Positions 1 through 6,772 of a stretch of DNA of 21,676 nucleotides are shown here, piece after piece. The stretch is from a virus: the IMG/VR virus record IMGVR_UViG_3300032116_001491, positions 1 to 21,676 of that record; one strand, 5' to 3'. Each line of letters opens with the position of its first letter. The stretch's first letter is position 1. The notes under the pieces are model-generated. The model was not told the DNA's origin. It saw nothing but the letters and a program-made list of their open reading frames with translations, and made no database searches. Both the position numbers and the translations under genes were made by a program.

Positions 1-502
1 GCGGAGGAATGTCGGCGTAGACGACGATGTACCCCGGACGGCGACGCGCCGCGCTGCGCGCGTACGCCTCCGAGGCGTATCCGCCTTCGGGGTTCATGAT
101 GTACCAGATCCGCTCGTGTCCCTCCGGCACCGCGTCGGGCTCGGTGGACGGCGATGGGGTGGGCAGCGGGATGGCGCGGATATCGCGGGCTGCGACGCGG
201 AGTTCAAGGGTCACGTTACATTCTCCGCACTCGGCGCGGATATGCTTCTCGCGCTCCTCGACTCGACGCGCCGCCGCCTCCCGCATCTCCGCCGCCCCGC
301 CGACCGGGCGCGCTTCGAGGTCGCGGATGCGGGCGCGCAGCCGCCGGTTGTCGTCGACGGCTTCCTGCTCGCACTTCGCCATGGTGCCAAGCTCCGCTTC
401 CAGTTCGCGGATGCGGGCGTTGAGCCGGTCCACCTCCGCGGTGAACGCCTGCGCCATTTCGGCGACCGCTCGCGCGGCCGTGGTGAGGGTGTCGTCATCC
501 AT
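1..502 (-). CDS. Partial coiled-coil phage protein, 3' end outside window
   Basis: This reading frame runs leftward from an ATG at 502-500 and is still open at base 1, so at least 167 codons are present and the stop is missing. A Shine-Dalgarno sequence (GGAGGGG) lies about 10 bases before the ATG. The start overlaps the stop of the upstream zinc-ribbon gene by 8 bases, which supports translational coupling. Residues about 20-95 are rich in E, R, A and L with heptad spacing and are predicted coiled coil. A CxxC pair (CGEC) follows at about residues 92-95, and the C-terminal part (EGHERIWYIMNPEGG, then PGYIVVYADIPP) looks like a small folded domain. I do not recognise the family. Its place at the end of the recombination operon suggests an accessory early protein. 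Other frames here are R/G/S-rich shadows. Confidence 0.7.
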   Translation of the reverse strand, partial: MDDDTLTTAARAVAEMAQAFTAEVDRLNARIRELEAELGTMAKCEQEAVDDNRRLRARIRDLEARPVGGAAEMREAAARRVEEREKHIRAECGECNVTLELRVAARDIRAIPLPTPSPSTEPDAVPEGHERIWYIMNPEGGYASEAYARSAARRRPGYIVVYADIPP

Positions 503-686
503 TGAGCACCGCCCCTCCGCGCGCCTGGACGGCCTTGCGCATCGTCTCGGGCACGTCGCCCTTGCACGCGGTCGCGCCGCAGCCGTTGCAGGCCATGACG
601 ATCCCGACCGTGAGGCGGCCGTGCGAGTAGTCCTTCGTCGTCTCCGTGGGGTAGACGGTGCGGTCGCATCGTGAGCAGCGGATCAT
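495..686 (-). CDS. Small zinc-ribbon-like protein, 63 aa
   Basis: The ATG at 686-684 is preceded by a GAGGTG Shine-Dalgarno sequence and begins MIRCSRCDRTVYPTETTKDY. Two Cys pairs, CSRC near residue 4 and CNGC near residue 35, are followed by another Cys (TACKGD), so a four-Cys zinc ribbon is likely. Longer upstream in-frame extensions exist but are low-complexity and lack a ribosome site. The gene sits downstream of ssb in the leftward operon and overlaps the next gene by 8 bases. Similar small zinc ribbons are common in phage early regions, but no function can be assigned from sequence. Confidence 0.7.
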   Translation of the reverse strand: MIRCSRCDRTVYPTETTKDYSHGRLTVGIVMACNGCGATACKGDVPETMRKAVQARGGAVLNG

Positions 687-733
687 TGAGCACCTCGCGG
701 TGGGTAGAAGTGCCGGACTTTCCCGGCGGTCAT
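683..733 (-). CDS. Possible 16-aa upstream mini-ORF (leader-like)
   Basis: In the otherwise empty stretch between ssb and the zinc-ribbon gene, an ATG at 733-731 opens a 16-codon frame (MTAGKVRHFYPPRGAQ). A GGGGAG ribosome site lies just before it. Its TGA overlaps the ATG of the zinc-ribbon gene in an ATGA junction, the same coupling used throughout this window. This fits a translated mini-ORF that delivers ribosomes to the next start. A frame this short can arise by chance, so the call is tentative. Confidence 0.3.
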   Translation of the reverse strand: MTAGKVRHFYPPRGAQ

Positions 734-772
734 GCTCTCCCCGGGCGAGGGGTCTGGGTCGCAAGGCCAGAG

Positions 773-810
773 GCGCGCGGCGTAGGAGGGGGGGAGGGAC
801 CGCCGCGCGC
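773..810 (-). other. GC-rich perfect hairpin after ssb
   Basis: Positions 773-782 (GCGCGCGGCG) and 801-810 (CGCCGCGCGC) are perfect 10-bp inverted complements around an 18-base loop. On the leftward transcript the hairpin begins 4 bases after the ssb stop, and on that strand the loop is a pyrimidine tract. No run of U follows, so it is not a canonical intrinsic terminator. It could be a partial terminator, a pause or a 3'-end stabiliser for the recombination operon mRNA. Confidence 0.5.
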
Positions 811-814
811 GGAG

Positions 815-1210
815 TCAGAAGGGCAAATCGTCCCCCGAGTCGAAGCTGCCCGCGTCGCCGAAGCCGTCACCGGCCGGGGATGCCGCGCGCTGCTCGTCAC
901 GCTGGCCGCCGCCGAGCAGCGTCACCTCGGACGCGACGACCCCGAGCGCGAGCTTCGTGCTGCCGTCCTTCGCCTGGAACGTGCGCGCCTCGAGGTCGCC
1001 GACGACGCACACCGTCGTGCCCTTCGTGAGGTAGCGGGCCAGTGCCTCGCCACGCTTCCCGAAGATCGAGACGTCGAACCACGTCGTGACCTTCTCGCCG
1101 TTGCGCTTGGCGTCGGTCGCCACCGAGAACCGGCACACGTTCGTGCCGCCCTGCGTCGACTTGACCTCGGCGTCACGGCCGAGGCGACCCGCGATCGTGA
1201 TGACCTTCAC
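815..1210 (-). CDS. ssb: Single-stranded DNA-binding protein
   Basis: This 131-residue protein is an OB-fold SSB. It coats single-stranded DNA during phage replication and recombination and recruits partners through its C-terminal tip. The N-terminus (MKVITIAGRLGRDAEVK) has the standard SSB opening, followed by CRFSVATD and TTWFDVSIFGKRGEAL, which match the OB-fold strands. A glycine- and serine-rich linker leads to an acidic tail ending DDLPF, the classic partner-binding tip. The GTG start at 1210-1208 overlaps the recT stop (GTGA), with GAGGTGG upstream. Its place next to recT and an exonuclease indicates a phage recombination module. The family assignment is secure. Confidence 0.96.
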   Translation of the reverse strand: MKVITIAGRLGRDAEVKSTQGGTNVCRFSVATDAKRNGEKVTTWFDVSIFGKRGEALARYLTKGTTVCVVGDLEARTFQAKDGSTKLALGVVASEVTLLGGGQRDEQRAASPAGDGFGDAGSFDSGDDLPF

Positions 1211-1884
1211 GACGCCACCTCGACCGCCGCGAGTTCTTCGGAGCTGGGCTCGTCGAGCACCTCGCCCGTCTCCGGGTCGTGCGCGCTCGAGGACGCGGCC
1301 GCGAGGAAGCCGCTCGGGCTCTCGCCGCGCACGGCGGTCGTGCGGAACGCGCCGCGGGACACGGCGACGTCCTCGGCCTCGTCGACCGTGAGGAAGCCCA
1401 TCAGGGCGCCGGGGTAGTGGTCGCGCGCGAGGAAGGTGACCGCGCGCTTGCGCAGCATGACCTCGGGCATCGACTTGTACTTCGGGTTCTTCGTCCAGCC
1501 CTCGGCCTCGGCCATGGCCATGGACACCTCGGGGCCGGTGACCTCGACGCCCGTCTCGCCGTCGATGGCCACGGCGCGGACCGCGAGGCCGCGGCCTTCG
1601 CCGCGCACGAGGTAGCGGACCGTGCCCTTGATGGCGCCGGTGCGCTGGAGCCGCGAGAGCATGTACTTCGCGGACAGGCCCGCGCGCCCGCCGATGAAGA
1701 AGATCTCCTGCATGAGCGTCTCGGGCACCTCGCCCAGCGCCTTCGCCATCGAGATCGCCGTGTAGATCGCGGCGGGGTTCTTCGCGAAGTGCTCGGGCAC
1801 GAGGCCCGACTTCGCGATGCGGGTGCAGTGCCCCTGGAGTGCTTCGATCTGGTCCTTGCCCAGCATCATCATGTCGTTCGCCAT
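1207..1884 (-). CDS. recT: RecT-family single-strand annealing protein
   Basis: The 225-residue product resembles RecT/Bet annealing proteins, which bind single-stranded DNA made by a partner exonuclease and anneal it to a complementary strand. Diagnostic segments include the opening (MANDMMMLGKDQIEALQGHC), AAIYTAISMAKALGEVPETLMQ, FFIGGRAGLSAKYMLSRLQ and KSMPEVMLRKRAVTFLARDHYPG. I chose the ATG at 1884-1882 because GAGGAGGGAC lies just upstream; the frame is open further upstream but only as a shadow of the exonuclease gene. The exonuclease ends 11 bases upstream and ssb overlaps its stop. At about 225 residues it is shorter than many RecT proteins but includes the core. Confidence 0.92.
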   Translation of the reverse strand: MANDMMMLGKDQIEALQGHCTRIAKSGLVPEHFAKNPAAIYTAISMAKALGEVPETLMQEIFFIGGRAGLSAKYMLSRLQRTGAIKGTVRYLVRGEGRGLAVRAVAIDGETGVEVTGPEVSMAMAEAEGWTKNPKYKSMPEVMLRKRAVTFLARDHYPGALMGFLTVDEAEDVAVSRGAFRTTAVRGESPSGFLAAASSSAHDPETGEVLDEPSSEELAAVEVAS

Positions 1885-1895
1885 GTCGTCCCTCC

Positions 1896-2672
1896 TCACG
1901 CCGCCCACTTCGGGAGGCTGATCGTCTGCGTCTGGTAGCCGGGCCACCGGCCGGTGCGCTGGCACTCGGCCAGGGTGTCGAGCAGCCCGCGCCGCTTCGC
2001 CTCGCCGACCGCGAGCGCCTCGGTGTCGAGTTCGTAGACGGCGACCGCGTAGGGCGCGGCCTTCTCGATCGCGATGAACACGAACGTCCCCGCGTCGCCG
2101 CCGAGCGCGCGCCACCCGTCGAGGTAGTGCGCCGCCTGGACGTGGTAGCCGAGGCTCGCGACCTGCCGCGCGAAGCCCTCGGGGCTCGCGTCGGTCGTGC
2201 TCTTGAGGTCGACGATCGCCGAGGCCCGGCCGATGGCGCTCACCGCGTCGAGCCGCGCCTTGCAGCGCAGGCCCGTCTCGGCGTCGGTCCAGAAGATCGG
2301 ATGCTCGGTGTGGACGCGCTCCGCGAGGATGCGCGAGGCGACCGGGTGCGCCGCGAGCGCCTCGGCCATCACCGAGAGCGTGCCCGCGTCGTCCTGGTCA
2401 AGGACGGACCGGCCCGACGAGAGCGCCGCGTCGCGCTCGGCCTTGCCTTCCTTCGTGCGCGCGTCCCACGTCTGGACGACGTAGCGGCCGTCGAACTCGG
2501 CGGGCTCGAGCACGAGCGCGTGCAGCGCCGAGCCGAAGCGCATCGCCGCCGTCTCCTCGCGCCGCGCCGTCCGGGCGACGTGCCGCGCGTGGTAGTGCAG
2601 CGGCGAGACCGCGAGGTCTTTCAGCTGCGACTGCGAGACGCCGGCCGCCGCGAGGTACTCGTCGTGGGTCAC
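1896..2672 (-). CDS. RecE/YqaJ-like PD-(D/E)XK exonuclease
   Basis: This 258-residue protein looks like the exonuclease partner of RecT (RecE C-terminal/YqaJ/DUF3799 group), which resects duplex ends to give 3' single strands. Visible motifs, numbered from the GTG start, are GSALHAL with H51, HPIFW near 124-128 after E123, KARLD with D142, VDLKST with D155 and K157 (the D-x-K catalytic pair), and QAAHYL at 179-184. The GTG at 2672-2670 overlaps the upstream stop (GTGA) and has GAGGTGG before it. A longer in-frame ATG at 2720 would add an Arg-rich stretch overlapping the previous gene and is less likely. The pairing with recT and ssb supports the assignment. Confidence 0.9.
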   Translation of the reverse strand: MTHDEYLAAAGVSQSQLKDLAVSPLHYHARHVARTARREETAAMRFGSALHALVLEPAEFDGRYVVQTWDARTKEGKAERDAALSSGRSVLDQDDAGTLSVMAEALAAHPVASRILAERVHTEHPIFWTDAETGLRCKARLDAVSAIGRASAIVDLKSTTDASPEGFARQVASLGYHVQAAHYLDGWRALGGDAGTFVFIAIEKAAPYAVAVYELDTEALAVGEAKRRGLLDTLAECQRTGRWPGYQTQTISLPKWAA

Positions 2673-2965
2673 GCCGCCACCTCGGCACGCACGAGCACGG
2701 TGCTCGCGTACAGCTCCCACGCGCGCGGGTGGTCGCGGCGCAGGAGCGCCTCGGCCTCGGTGATCGCGTCGTCGTCGGTTGGTCCGACGCCGCTCGTGCG
2801 CACGGACGACGAGACGCCGCCGCGCTCCTCGAACGTCACGTAGATCGAAGCGCCGCGCGCCGAGTTGGCGAACGTGGTGATCTCCACCGGCCCGACCTTC
2901 GCGTCGAGGTACACGACGCCGTCCACGTACATACGCTGCACAAATTCCAGGTTCCTCATGGCCAT
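2669..2965 (-). CDS. Small conserved-looking early protein, 98 aa
   Basis: I do not recognise this protein. The ATG at 2965-2963 follows a strong AGAGGAGGGG ribosome site, which fixes the start; the upstream open frame is not convincing. The N-terminal half (LEFVQRMYVDGVVYLDAKVG, then VEITTFANSARGASIYVTFEE) alternates polar and hydrophobic residues like a beta-rich fold. The C-terminal part (DDDAITEAEALLRRDHPRAW) is helical. There are no Cys clusters, membrane segments or catalytic signatures. It lies 16 bases after the preceding gene's stop and overlaps the exonuclease start by 4 bases, so it belongs to the recombination operon and may be an accessory factor. Confidence 0.75.
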   Translation of the reverse strand: MAMRNLEFVQRMYVDGVVYLDAKVGPVEITTFANSARGASIYVTFEERGGVSSSVRTSGVGPTDDDAITEAEALLRRDHPRAWELYASTVLVRAEVAA

Positions 2966-2981
2966 CCCCTCCTCTTTCGCC

Positions 2982-3350
2982 TCACGCCGCCCGGTGGCAG
3001 GAGCAGTCCTGCCAACCATCGAACCCGCCGCCGACGTGCACGAGCACGCGCCCGTCCCGGCACTCACACTCGGCCTCGCCGTTCGCGATCTCGTGCGCCG
3101 CGAACCGCACCAGCTCGACGAACTCGGGCTCGGTGCAGCCGGACGCGACGCGCCAGCGCTCGACGAGGTTGTCGACCGCCTCGGCGCGGTCCTCGTCGTC
3201 GAGGTCGCACAGGTGATCGATGTCCTCGTCGAGCGCCTCGCGGACGATGCACCCCAACTCCGCCACGTCGGTCAGGTACGGCAGAAGGCCCGCACGCTTG
3301 AACGTGTGGGCGATCGTGTCCTCGTGCTGGATGGTGCGGAGCGTCGGCAT
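2982..3350 (-). CDS. Hypothetical acidic early protein, 122 aa; first gene of leftward operon
   Basis: The product begins MPTLRTIQHEDTIAHTFKRA and is acidic (clusters such as DEDIDHLCDLDDEDRAEA). Near the C-terminus it has a Cys-rich segment, CECRDGRVLVHVGGG followed by DCSCH, which could bind a metal. I do not recognise the family. It is the first gene of the leftward operon, starting from the divergent region at 3351-3433. Only a weak ribosome site (AAAGGGTG) precedes the ATG at 3350-3348, so the start is moderately sure. Its position suggests an early regulatory or anti-host role, but that is inference. Confidence 0.7.
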   Translation of the reverse strand: MPTLRTIQHEDTIAHTFKRAGLLPYLTDVAELGCIVREALDEDIDHLCDLDDEDRAEAVDNLVERWRVASGCTEPEFVELVRFAAHEIANGEAECECRDGRVLVHVGGGFDGWQDCSCHRAA

Positions 3351-3433
3351 GGGTCACACCCTTTCATGTCTAGACTTGGTGCGCAAGAAAAAAATCAGTG
3401 GACACCGAAAAAGACCCGTGGCACCTTATCGGC
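3351..3433. promoter_or_regulatory. Divergent early control region
   Basis: This short gap lies between the leftward recombination operon and the rightward XRE regulator, so both transcripts probably start here or nearby. It is the most A-rich spot around, with an A-tract at 3388-3394. It contains a small inverted repeat CTTGGTGCGCAAG (3375-3387) and related GGTGC/GCACC half-sites at 3378-3382 and 3421-3425. These could be operators for the adjacent HTH protein. I see no clear -35/-10 pair on either strand, so promoter positions are not assigned. The same bases also hold an alternative GTG start (3398) for the regulator. Confidence 0.45.
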
Positions 3434-3643
3434 ATGGACACCACACCCAGCATCGGGCATCGACTCCGCGCGCTGCGCGACGCCCGCCACCTCACGCAGC
3501 GCGACGTCGCACTTCGCGCCGACATCCCCGAGACCTACGTGAGCCGCTACGAGCGGGACCAGTCGGCGCCGAGTACGGCGATCCTGGTGCGGCTCGCTCG
3601 CGCGCTCGAGTGCCGTCTCGACGACATCGCGGGGGAGCCATGA
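3434..3643 (+). CDS. XRE-family HTH transcriptional regulator, 69 aa
   Basis: A single cro/cI-type helix-turn-helix fills the protein: RLRALRDARHLTQRDVALRA, then DIPETYVSRYERDQSAPST and a third helix region ILVRLARALECRLDDI. Such small XRE proteins are DNA-binding repressors or antirepressors. It is the first rightward gene after the divergent control region and so a candidate switch controlling both early operons. The ATG at 3434 gives a standard-length HTH. An in-frame GTG at 3398 would add 12 residues (MDTEKDPWHLIG). Neither start has a clear Shine-Dalgarno sequence. The stop overlaps the next start (ATGA). Confidence 0.88.
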   Translation: MDTTPSIGHRLRALRDARHLTQRDVALRADIPETYVSRYERDQSAPSTAILVRLARALECRLDDIAGEP

Positions 3644-3993
3644 GCGACCAGCTCGCCCTCTTCGAGCTGCGCACGCCGGTCCGTACCACTCGGGCCGACG
3701 AGATGGACGAGCAGGCGCACGCCTTCGTCGTCGACCATCCCGACGTCTGGCGGCTCTTCTGCCGCTTCGCGTTCGACCTCGTGGCGTCCGGCCGGCCGCA
3801 CGGCGGCGCGAAGGCCATCTGGGAGCGCATCCGGTGGGAGTACGCGACGAGCGCGCACACCGCGCGCGACGTCGACCACGCCTTGAACAACAATCTCGTG
3901 GCCCCGATCGCCCGCATCTTTGCGGCGACGTACCCCGAGCGCGCGAGTTTCTTCCGGTTCCGTGAGCGCACGAGCGCGCGGAGGGCCGCATGA
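3640..3993 (+). CDS. Conserved phage protein of unknown function, 117 aa
   Basis: The protein resembles a small phage family recognised by an N-terminal acidic segment, a central VWRLFCRFAFDLVASGRPHG, an AIWERIRWEYAT motif, a conserved LNNNLVAPIARIF and a closing YPERASFFRFRERTS. Such proteins occur in early or accessory regions of many phages and prophages; no biochemical role is known to me. GGGGGAG lies just before the ATG, and the start overlaps the regulator stop by 4 bases, so it is co-translated with it. It is likely cytoplasmic, with no signal or membrane segment. Confidence 0.75.
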   Translation: MSDQLALFELRTPVRTTRADEMDEQAHAFVVDHPDVWRLFCRFAFDLVASGRPHGGAKAIWERIRWEYATSAHTARDVDHALNNNLVAPIARIFAATYPERASFFRFRERTSARRAA

Positions 3994-4562
3994 GCCGCGA
4001 CCTCCACACGGACTCCGACATCCTCTCGATGCTTTGCCAGGTCGCCCTCGTCGCGGCTCTGTGCGCGTGCCTGCTCGTCGACTCGTGCGAACCCGCGCAC
4101 GCAAGCGCCCCGCGCGAGTGGACCCGCGACGAGGTCGCGATCGCGCGGCTCACCGTCTCCGAGGCGAGCTTCGGCGGCGGCGCCGATGCGCGCGTCATCA
4201 CCTGGATCGTCGCGCACGCTGCGGCTCGTCGCGGCATGGCCCCGGCGCAGTACGTCGCCGAGGTCCATCACCGGCACACGCGCAGCTCGCAGCGCCCATG
4301 GCTCGCGGGCCTCGACGAGACGCTACGCGAGCCCGCCGGATGGCCGTCCGATGTCCCGTGGCAGCGCGGCGCCCTCGCGTGGGAGCAGCGCCTTGCCGAC
4401 GTGCGGCGGTACCTCGCCGACGACCGGCACGGATGCGACGGCACGCCGGTCACCTGGGGCGGCACCGTCGACCGCGAGCGCATCACTCGCATGGTCGGCA
4501 ACGGGTACCGAGTCGTCCGCTGCGGCGCGACCGCGAACGTGTTCCTTGGGAGGCGGCCATGA
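3990..4562 (+). CDS. Membrane-anchored or secreted protein, possibly cell-wall-hydrolase-like
   Basis: Residues about 11-30 form a hydrophobic segment, followed by AHASA, a plausible signal-peptidase AxA site, so the 190-residue product is probably exported or membrane-tethered. The mature part starts with DEVAIARLTVSEASFGG and ends with NVFLGRRP. The overall shape, an early Glu (E58) in a helix and a closing aromatic or hydrophobic strand, is reminiscent of SleB-like or lysozyme-like cell-wall hydrolases, but no complete catalytic signature is visible. It lies among early small genes rather than in a lysis cassette. Alternatives are a superinfection-exclusion or envelope protein. Both ends overlap neighbours by 4 bases. 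Confidence 0.6.
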   Translation: MSRDLHTDSDILSMLCQVALVAALCACLLVDSCEPAHASAPREWTRDEVAIARLTVSEASFGGGADARVITWIVAHAAARRGMAPAQYVAEVHHRHTRSSQRPWLAGLDETLREPAGWPSDVPWQRGALAWEQRLADVRRYLADDRHGCDGTPVTWGGTVDRERITRMVGNGYRVVRCGATANVFLGRRP

Positions 4563-4783
4563 GGGTGTCCCTCGTCCTTTCCGCGGACGCGTCCCTCGCG
4601 TTCCGCCGTCATGCCGACGCGCTCGCCGAAGCCGAGCTTCGCGGCGGCGCGACCGACCGCCAACTCGACGAGATCCGCAGCTACGCCGCCGAGGCCGTGC
4701 ACGCGCTCTCGCGCTCCAACCCCGACGTGCTCCCGATGGTCCGCACCCTGCGCGACGTCGCAGAGAGGAAGGCCGGCCGATGA
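4559..4783 (+). CDS. Small helical hypothetical protein, 74 aa
   Basis: The product begins MRVSLVLSADASLAFRRHAD and is largely helical, with no recognisable domain. A good ribosome site (GGGAGG) lies 6 bases before the ATG at 4559. Both junctions are ATGA overlaps, with the exported protein upstream and the 52-aa gene downstream. It belongs to a string of tiny early genes whose products may modulate host functions, but nothing in the sequence points to a specific role. Confidence 0.65.
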   Translation: MRVSLVLSADASLAFRRHADALAEAELRGGATDRQLDEIRSYAAEAVHALSRSNPDVLPMVRTLRDVAERKAGR

Positions 4784-4938
4784 TCGACGACCGCTTCGAA
4801 GCCCTCGTCCGCCACGCTCGAGCGGCGCAGATGTCCGCCGCGGCCGGGCACGTCCAGCTTGCCGCCATCGACCTCGGGCTTGCCATCCAGACCGCCGCGG
4901 GGCTGCTCGCCTCGCTCGTCGAGAGGGGGCGCAAGTGA
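4780..4938 (+). CDS. Tiny helical hypothetical protein, 52 aa
   Basis: It starts MIDDRFEALVRHARAAQMSA and continues as one or two amphipathic helices rich in Ala and Leu. A GAGAGGAAGG stretch about 10 bases upstream serves as ribosome site. It overlaps both neighbours by 4 bases. I do not recognise it. The tight coupling and consistent codon use support a real gene despite its size. Confidence 0.6.
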   Translation: MIDDRFEALVRHARAAQMSAAAGHVQLAAIDLGLAIQTAAGLLASLVERGRK

Positions 4939-5111
4939 CCCGCACCCAGCACCTCGGGGCGTGCGAAGATATCGCGCGCGAGATCCGCGTCATCGACGAC
5001 GTCGTCGTGCGTTTCCCTGACCGTGATGACGTGCCCTCGTTGCGCCTTCGCCGGCGCTCGCTCGAGGTCGCCCTCGTGGCCCATGCCCGCGCCGCGGCGG
5101 TGTCGTCATGA
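4935..5111 (+). CDS. Tiny hypothetical protein, 58 aa
   Basis: The GTG start at 4935 overlaps the previous stop (GTGA), and GAGAGGGGG lies just upstream as ribosome site. The product (VTRTQHLGACEDIAREIRVI at the N-terminus) mixes acidic and Arg-rich segments and ends in an Ala-rich helix. I see no recognised motif. The ATGA overlap with the following gene supports translation. Function is unknown. Confidence 0.6.
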   Translation: MTRTQHLGACEDIAREIRVIDDVVVRFPDRDDVPSLRLRRRSLEVALVAHARAAAVSS

Positions 5112-5374
5112 GATGGCGGAACCTTGAACTCGAAATCGCCATGGAGATGCGCGGACACGCGTCGACCATGTGGGACGCATGGGCGATGTGGACGCCAACG
5201 CGCGACGAGGCGGCGCGTCAGGCCGACGCGAAGGCGGAAACATCAAGGCGAATCGCCGTGCTGCATGCGGTCGGAAAGACTCGCGAGGCACGGAAGCTCG
5301 AGTCGTACCAACGCGCAGCGCGAAAGCGGGCCGCAGATCGCAAAGCAAAGGCCAAGGGAAAATCGAATGGATAA
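5108..5374 (+). CDS. Small basic hypothetical protein, 88 aa
   Basis: The protein has an amphipathic N-terminal region with several Met and Trp residues (MRWRNLELEIAMEMRGHAST, then MWDAWAMW). Its C-terminal tail is very basic (AARKRAADRKAKAKGKSNG), which could contact nucleic acid. It overlaps the upstream gene by ATGA and the helicase start by 8 bases. Bases and codons become less GC-extreme from here into the helicase, so it may have travelled with that cassette. No family is recognised. Confidence 0.65.
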   Translation: MRWRNLELEIAMEMRGHASTMWDAWAMWTPTRDEAARQADAKAETSRRIAVLHAVGKTREARKLESYQRAARKRAADRKAKAKGKSNG

Positions 5375-6770
5375 TGCAGCGGATTACTCTTCTTTCGTGA
5401 GCGAGAAACTCACACGCGTCGCGCCGTCCGGCATCGACGTGCGTGTTGATCAAGTCGGCCTGTTCCAGTTCCAGCGTGACATTGTGCAGTGGGCGCTGCG
5501 TCGCGGTCGTTGCGCGATATTTGCGTCGACAGGACTAGGCAAGAGCAGGATGCAGGTGTCGTGGGCTAACTACGTCGCGGAACGCGCAAACGGAAACGTG
5601 CTCATCCTGGCGCCGCTTGCTGTCGCGTCGCAGACCGTTGACGAGGGCGCGAAGATCGGAGTCGGCGTGACACTGTGCCGCGACGCGAGCGACGTGCGTC
5701 CGGGAGTCAACATCACCAACTACGACCGGCTCCACCTGTTCGACACGTCTGCGTTCTCCGGTGTCGTGCTGGACGAGTCGAGCATCATCAAGCATCACAG
5801 CGCAAAAACACTACAGCTACTCATCGATGCGTTCGGTCGGACCCCATACCGGCTCGCGTGTACCGCGACGCCAGCGCCCAACGACTTCGTGGAGCTTGGC
5901 ACTCACGCTGAGTTTCTCGGCATCTGCACTCGCGCCGAGATGCTTTCCGAGTATTTCGTCCACGACGGCGGCGAGACGCAGAAGTGGCGACTGAAGGGCC
6001 ATGCGCGGAAGAAGTTCTGGGAGTTCGTCGCGTCGTGGGGCGCGCTCGTCCGTACGCCAGCGGACCTCGGCTACGACGGTTCGACGTATAACCTTCCGCC
6101 GATGCACGTTCACCACCACACGATCTCTGCGGACGACGCCACGACGCGCGCCGCCGGCCTGCTTTTCGCCGAACCCGCGTCCGGCCTCATGGAACGACGT
6201 CAGGCGCGACGCGCGAGCCTTTCCGCGCGAGTCGCCATGTGCGCCGACCTCGTCAACGCGCACGACGATCCATGGGTCGTATGGTGCGACCTCAACGACG
6301 AATCCGACGCGCTCACGTCCAAGATCCGGGGCGCTGTGGAGGTTCGCGGTTCGATGACCAGCGAGGAGAAAGAGTCCGCACTCGCTCGGTTTGCGTCCGG
6401 CGATGCGCGCGTGATCGTGTCGAAGCCGTCGATCTGCGGGTTCGGGTTGAACTGGCAGCACTGCGCGCATATGGCTTTCGTGGGCGTTACCGACTCGTGG
6501 GAGGCATACCACCAGGCGACGAAGCGCATCCATCGATTCGGGCAGAAGCGCGAATGCAACGTGCATGTGTTCGCATCCGAGCTCGAGGGCGCCGTCGTGA
6601 AAAACCTACAACGCAAGGAGCGCGACGCTGAGGTTATGTCGGCCGAGCTTTCGGCGGAGGTCGGCGAGTCCGTGCGCGCTCACGTGCGCGGGACGACGAG
6701 GGTGACGAATACGTACAACGCGACGGCTCGCATGGTCGTCCCGGAATGGCTGCAATCGGAGGAGGCGTGA
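5367..6770 (+). CDS. SF2 DEAD/SNF2-like helicase
   Basis: The 467-residue product is a superfamily 2 helicase or translocase. Walker A is ASTGLGKS (residues 53-60), motif Ia is around LILAPLAVASQT (79-90), the Walker B-type box is DESS (136-139), motif III is TATPAPND (166-173), and motif VI is in the C-terminal RecA domain as ATKRIHRFGQKR. The RIHRFGQ form is typical of SNF2-like enzymes. Phages often place such a helicase directly before a DNA methyltransferase, as here; the pair may act in replication or in DNA modification. I chose the ATG at 5367, with AAGGGAA upstream. Third-position G/C is lower than in flanking genes, which suggests separate ancestry. Confidence 0.9.
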   Translation: MDNAADYSSFVSEKLTRVAPSGIDVRVDQVGLFQFQRDIVQWALRRGRCAIFASTGLGKSRMQVSWANYVAERANGNVLILAPLAVASQTVDEGAKIGVGVTLCRDASDVRPGVNITNYDRLHLFDTSAFSGVVLDESSIIKHHSAKTLQLLIDAFGRTPYRLACTATPAPNDFVELGTHAEFLGICTRAEMLSEYFVHDGGETQKWRLKGHARKKFWEFVASWGALVRTPADLGYDGSTYNLPPMHVHHHTISADDATTRAAGLLFAEPASGLMERRQARRASLSARVAMCADLVNAHDDPWVVWCDLNDESDALTSKIRGAVEVRGSMTSEEKESALARFASGDARVIVSKPSICGFGLNWQHCAHMAFVGVTDSWEAYHQATKRIHRFGQKRECNVHVFASELEGAVVKNLQRKERDAEVMSAELSAEVGESVRAHVRGTTRVTNTYNATARMVVPEWLQSEEA

Positions 6771-6772
6771 CA

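Noticed and set aside
211-693. Minus-strand 160-codon frame overlapping the left-end coiled-coil gene
   Set aside because: Its sequence is Arg/Ser/Pro-rich. The frame starting at 502 gives a coherent coiled-coil protein with a ribosome site and fits the operon overlap pattern.
1885-2115. Upstream extension of RecT to 302 residues
   Set aside because: It runs over the exonuclease coding region and is Arg-rich. A strong ribosome site at the ATG 1884 marks the start.
3351-3433. Specific sigma-70 promoters in the divergent region
   Set aside because: No convincing -35/-10 pair with proper spacing was found on either strand, so only the region as a whole is reported.
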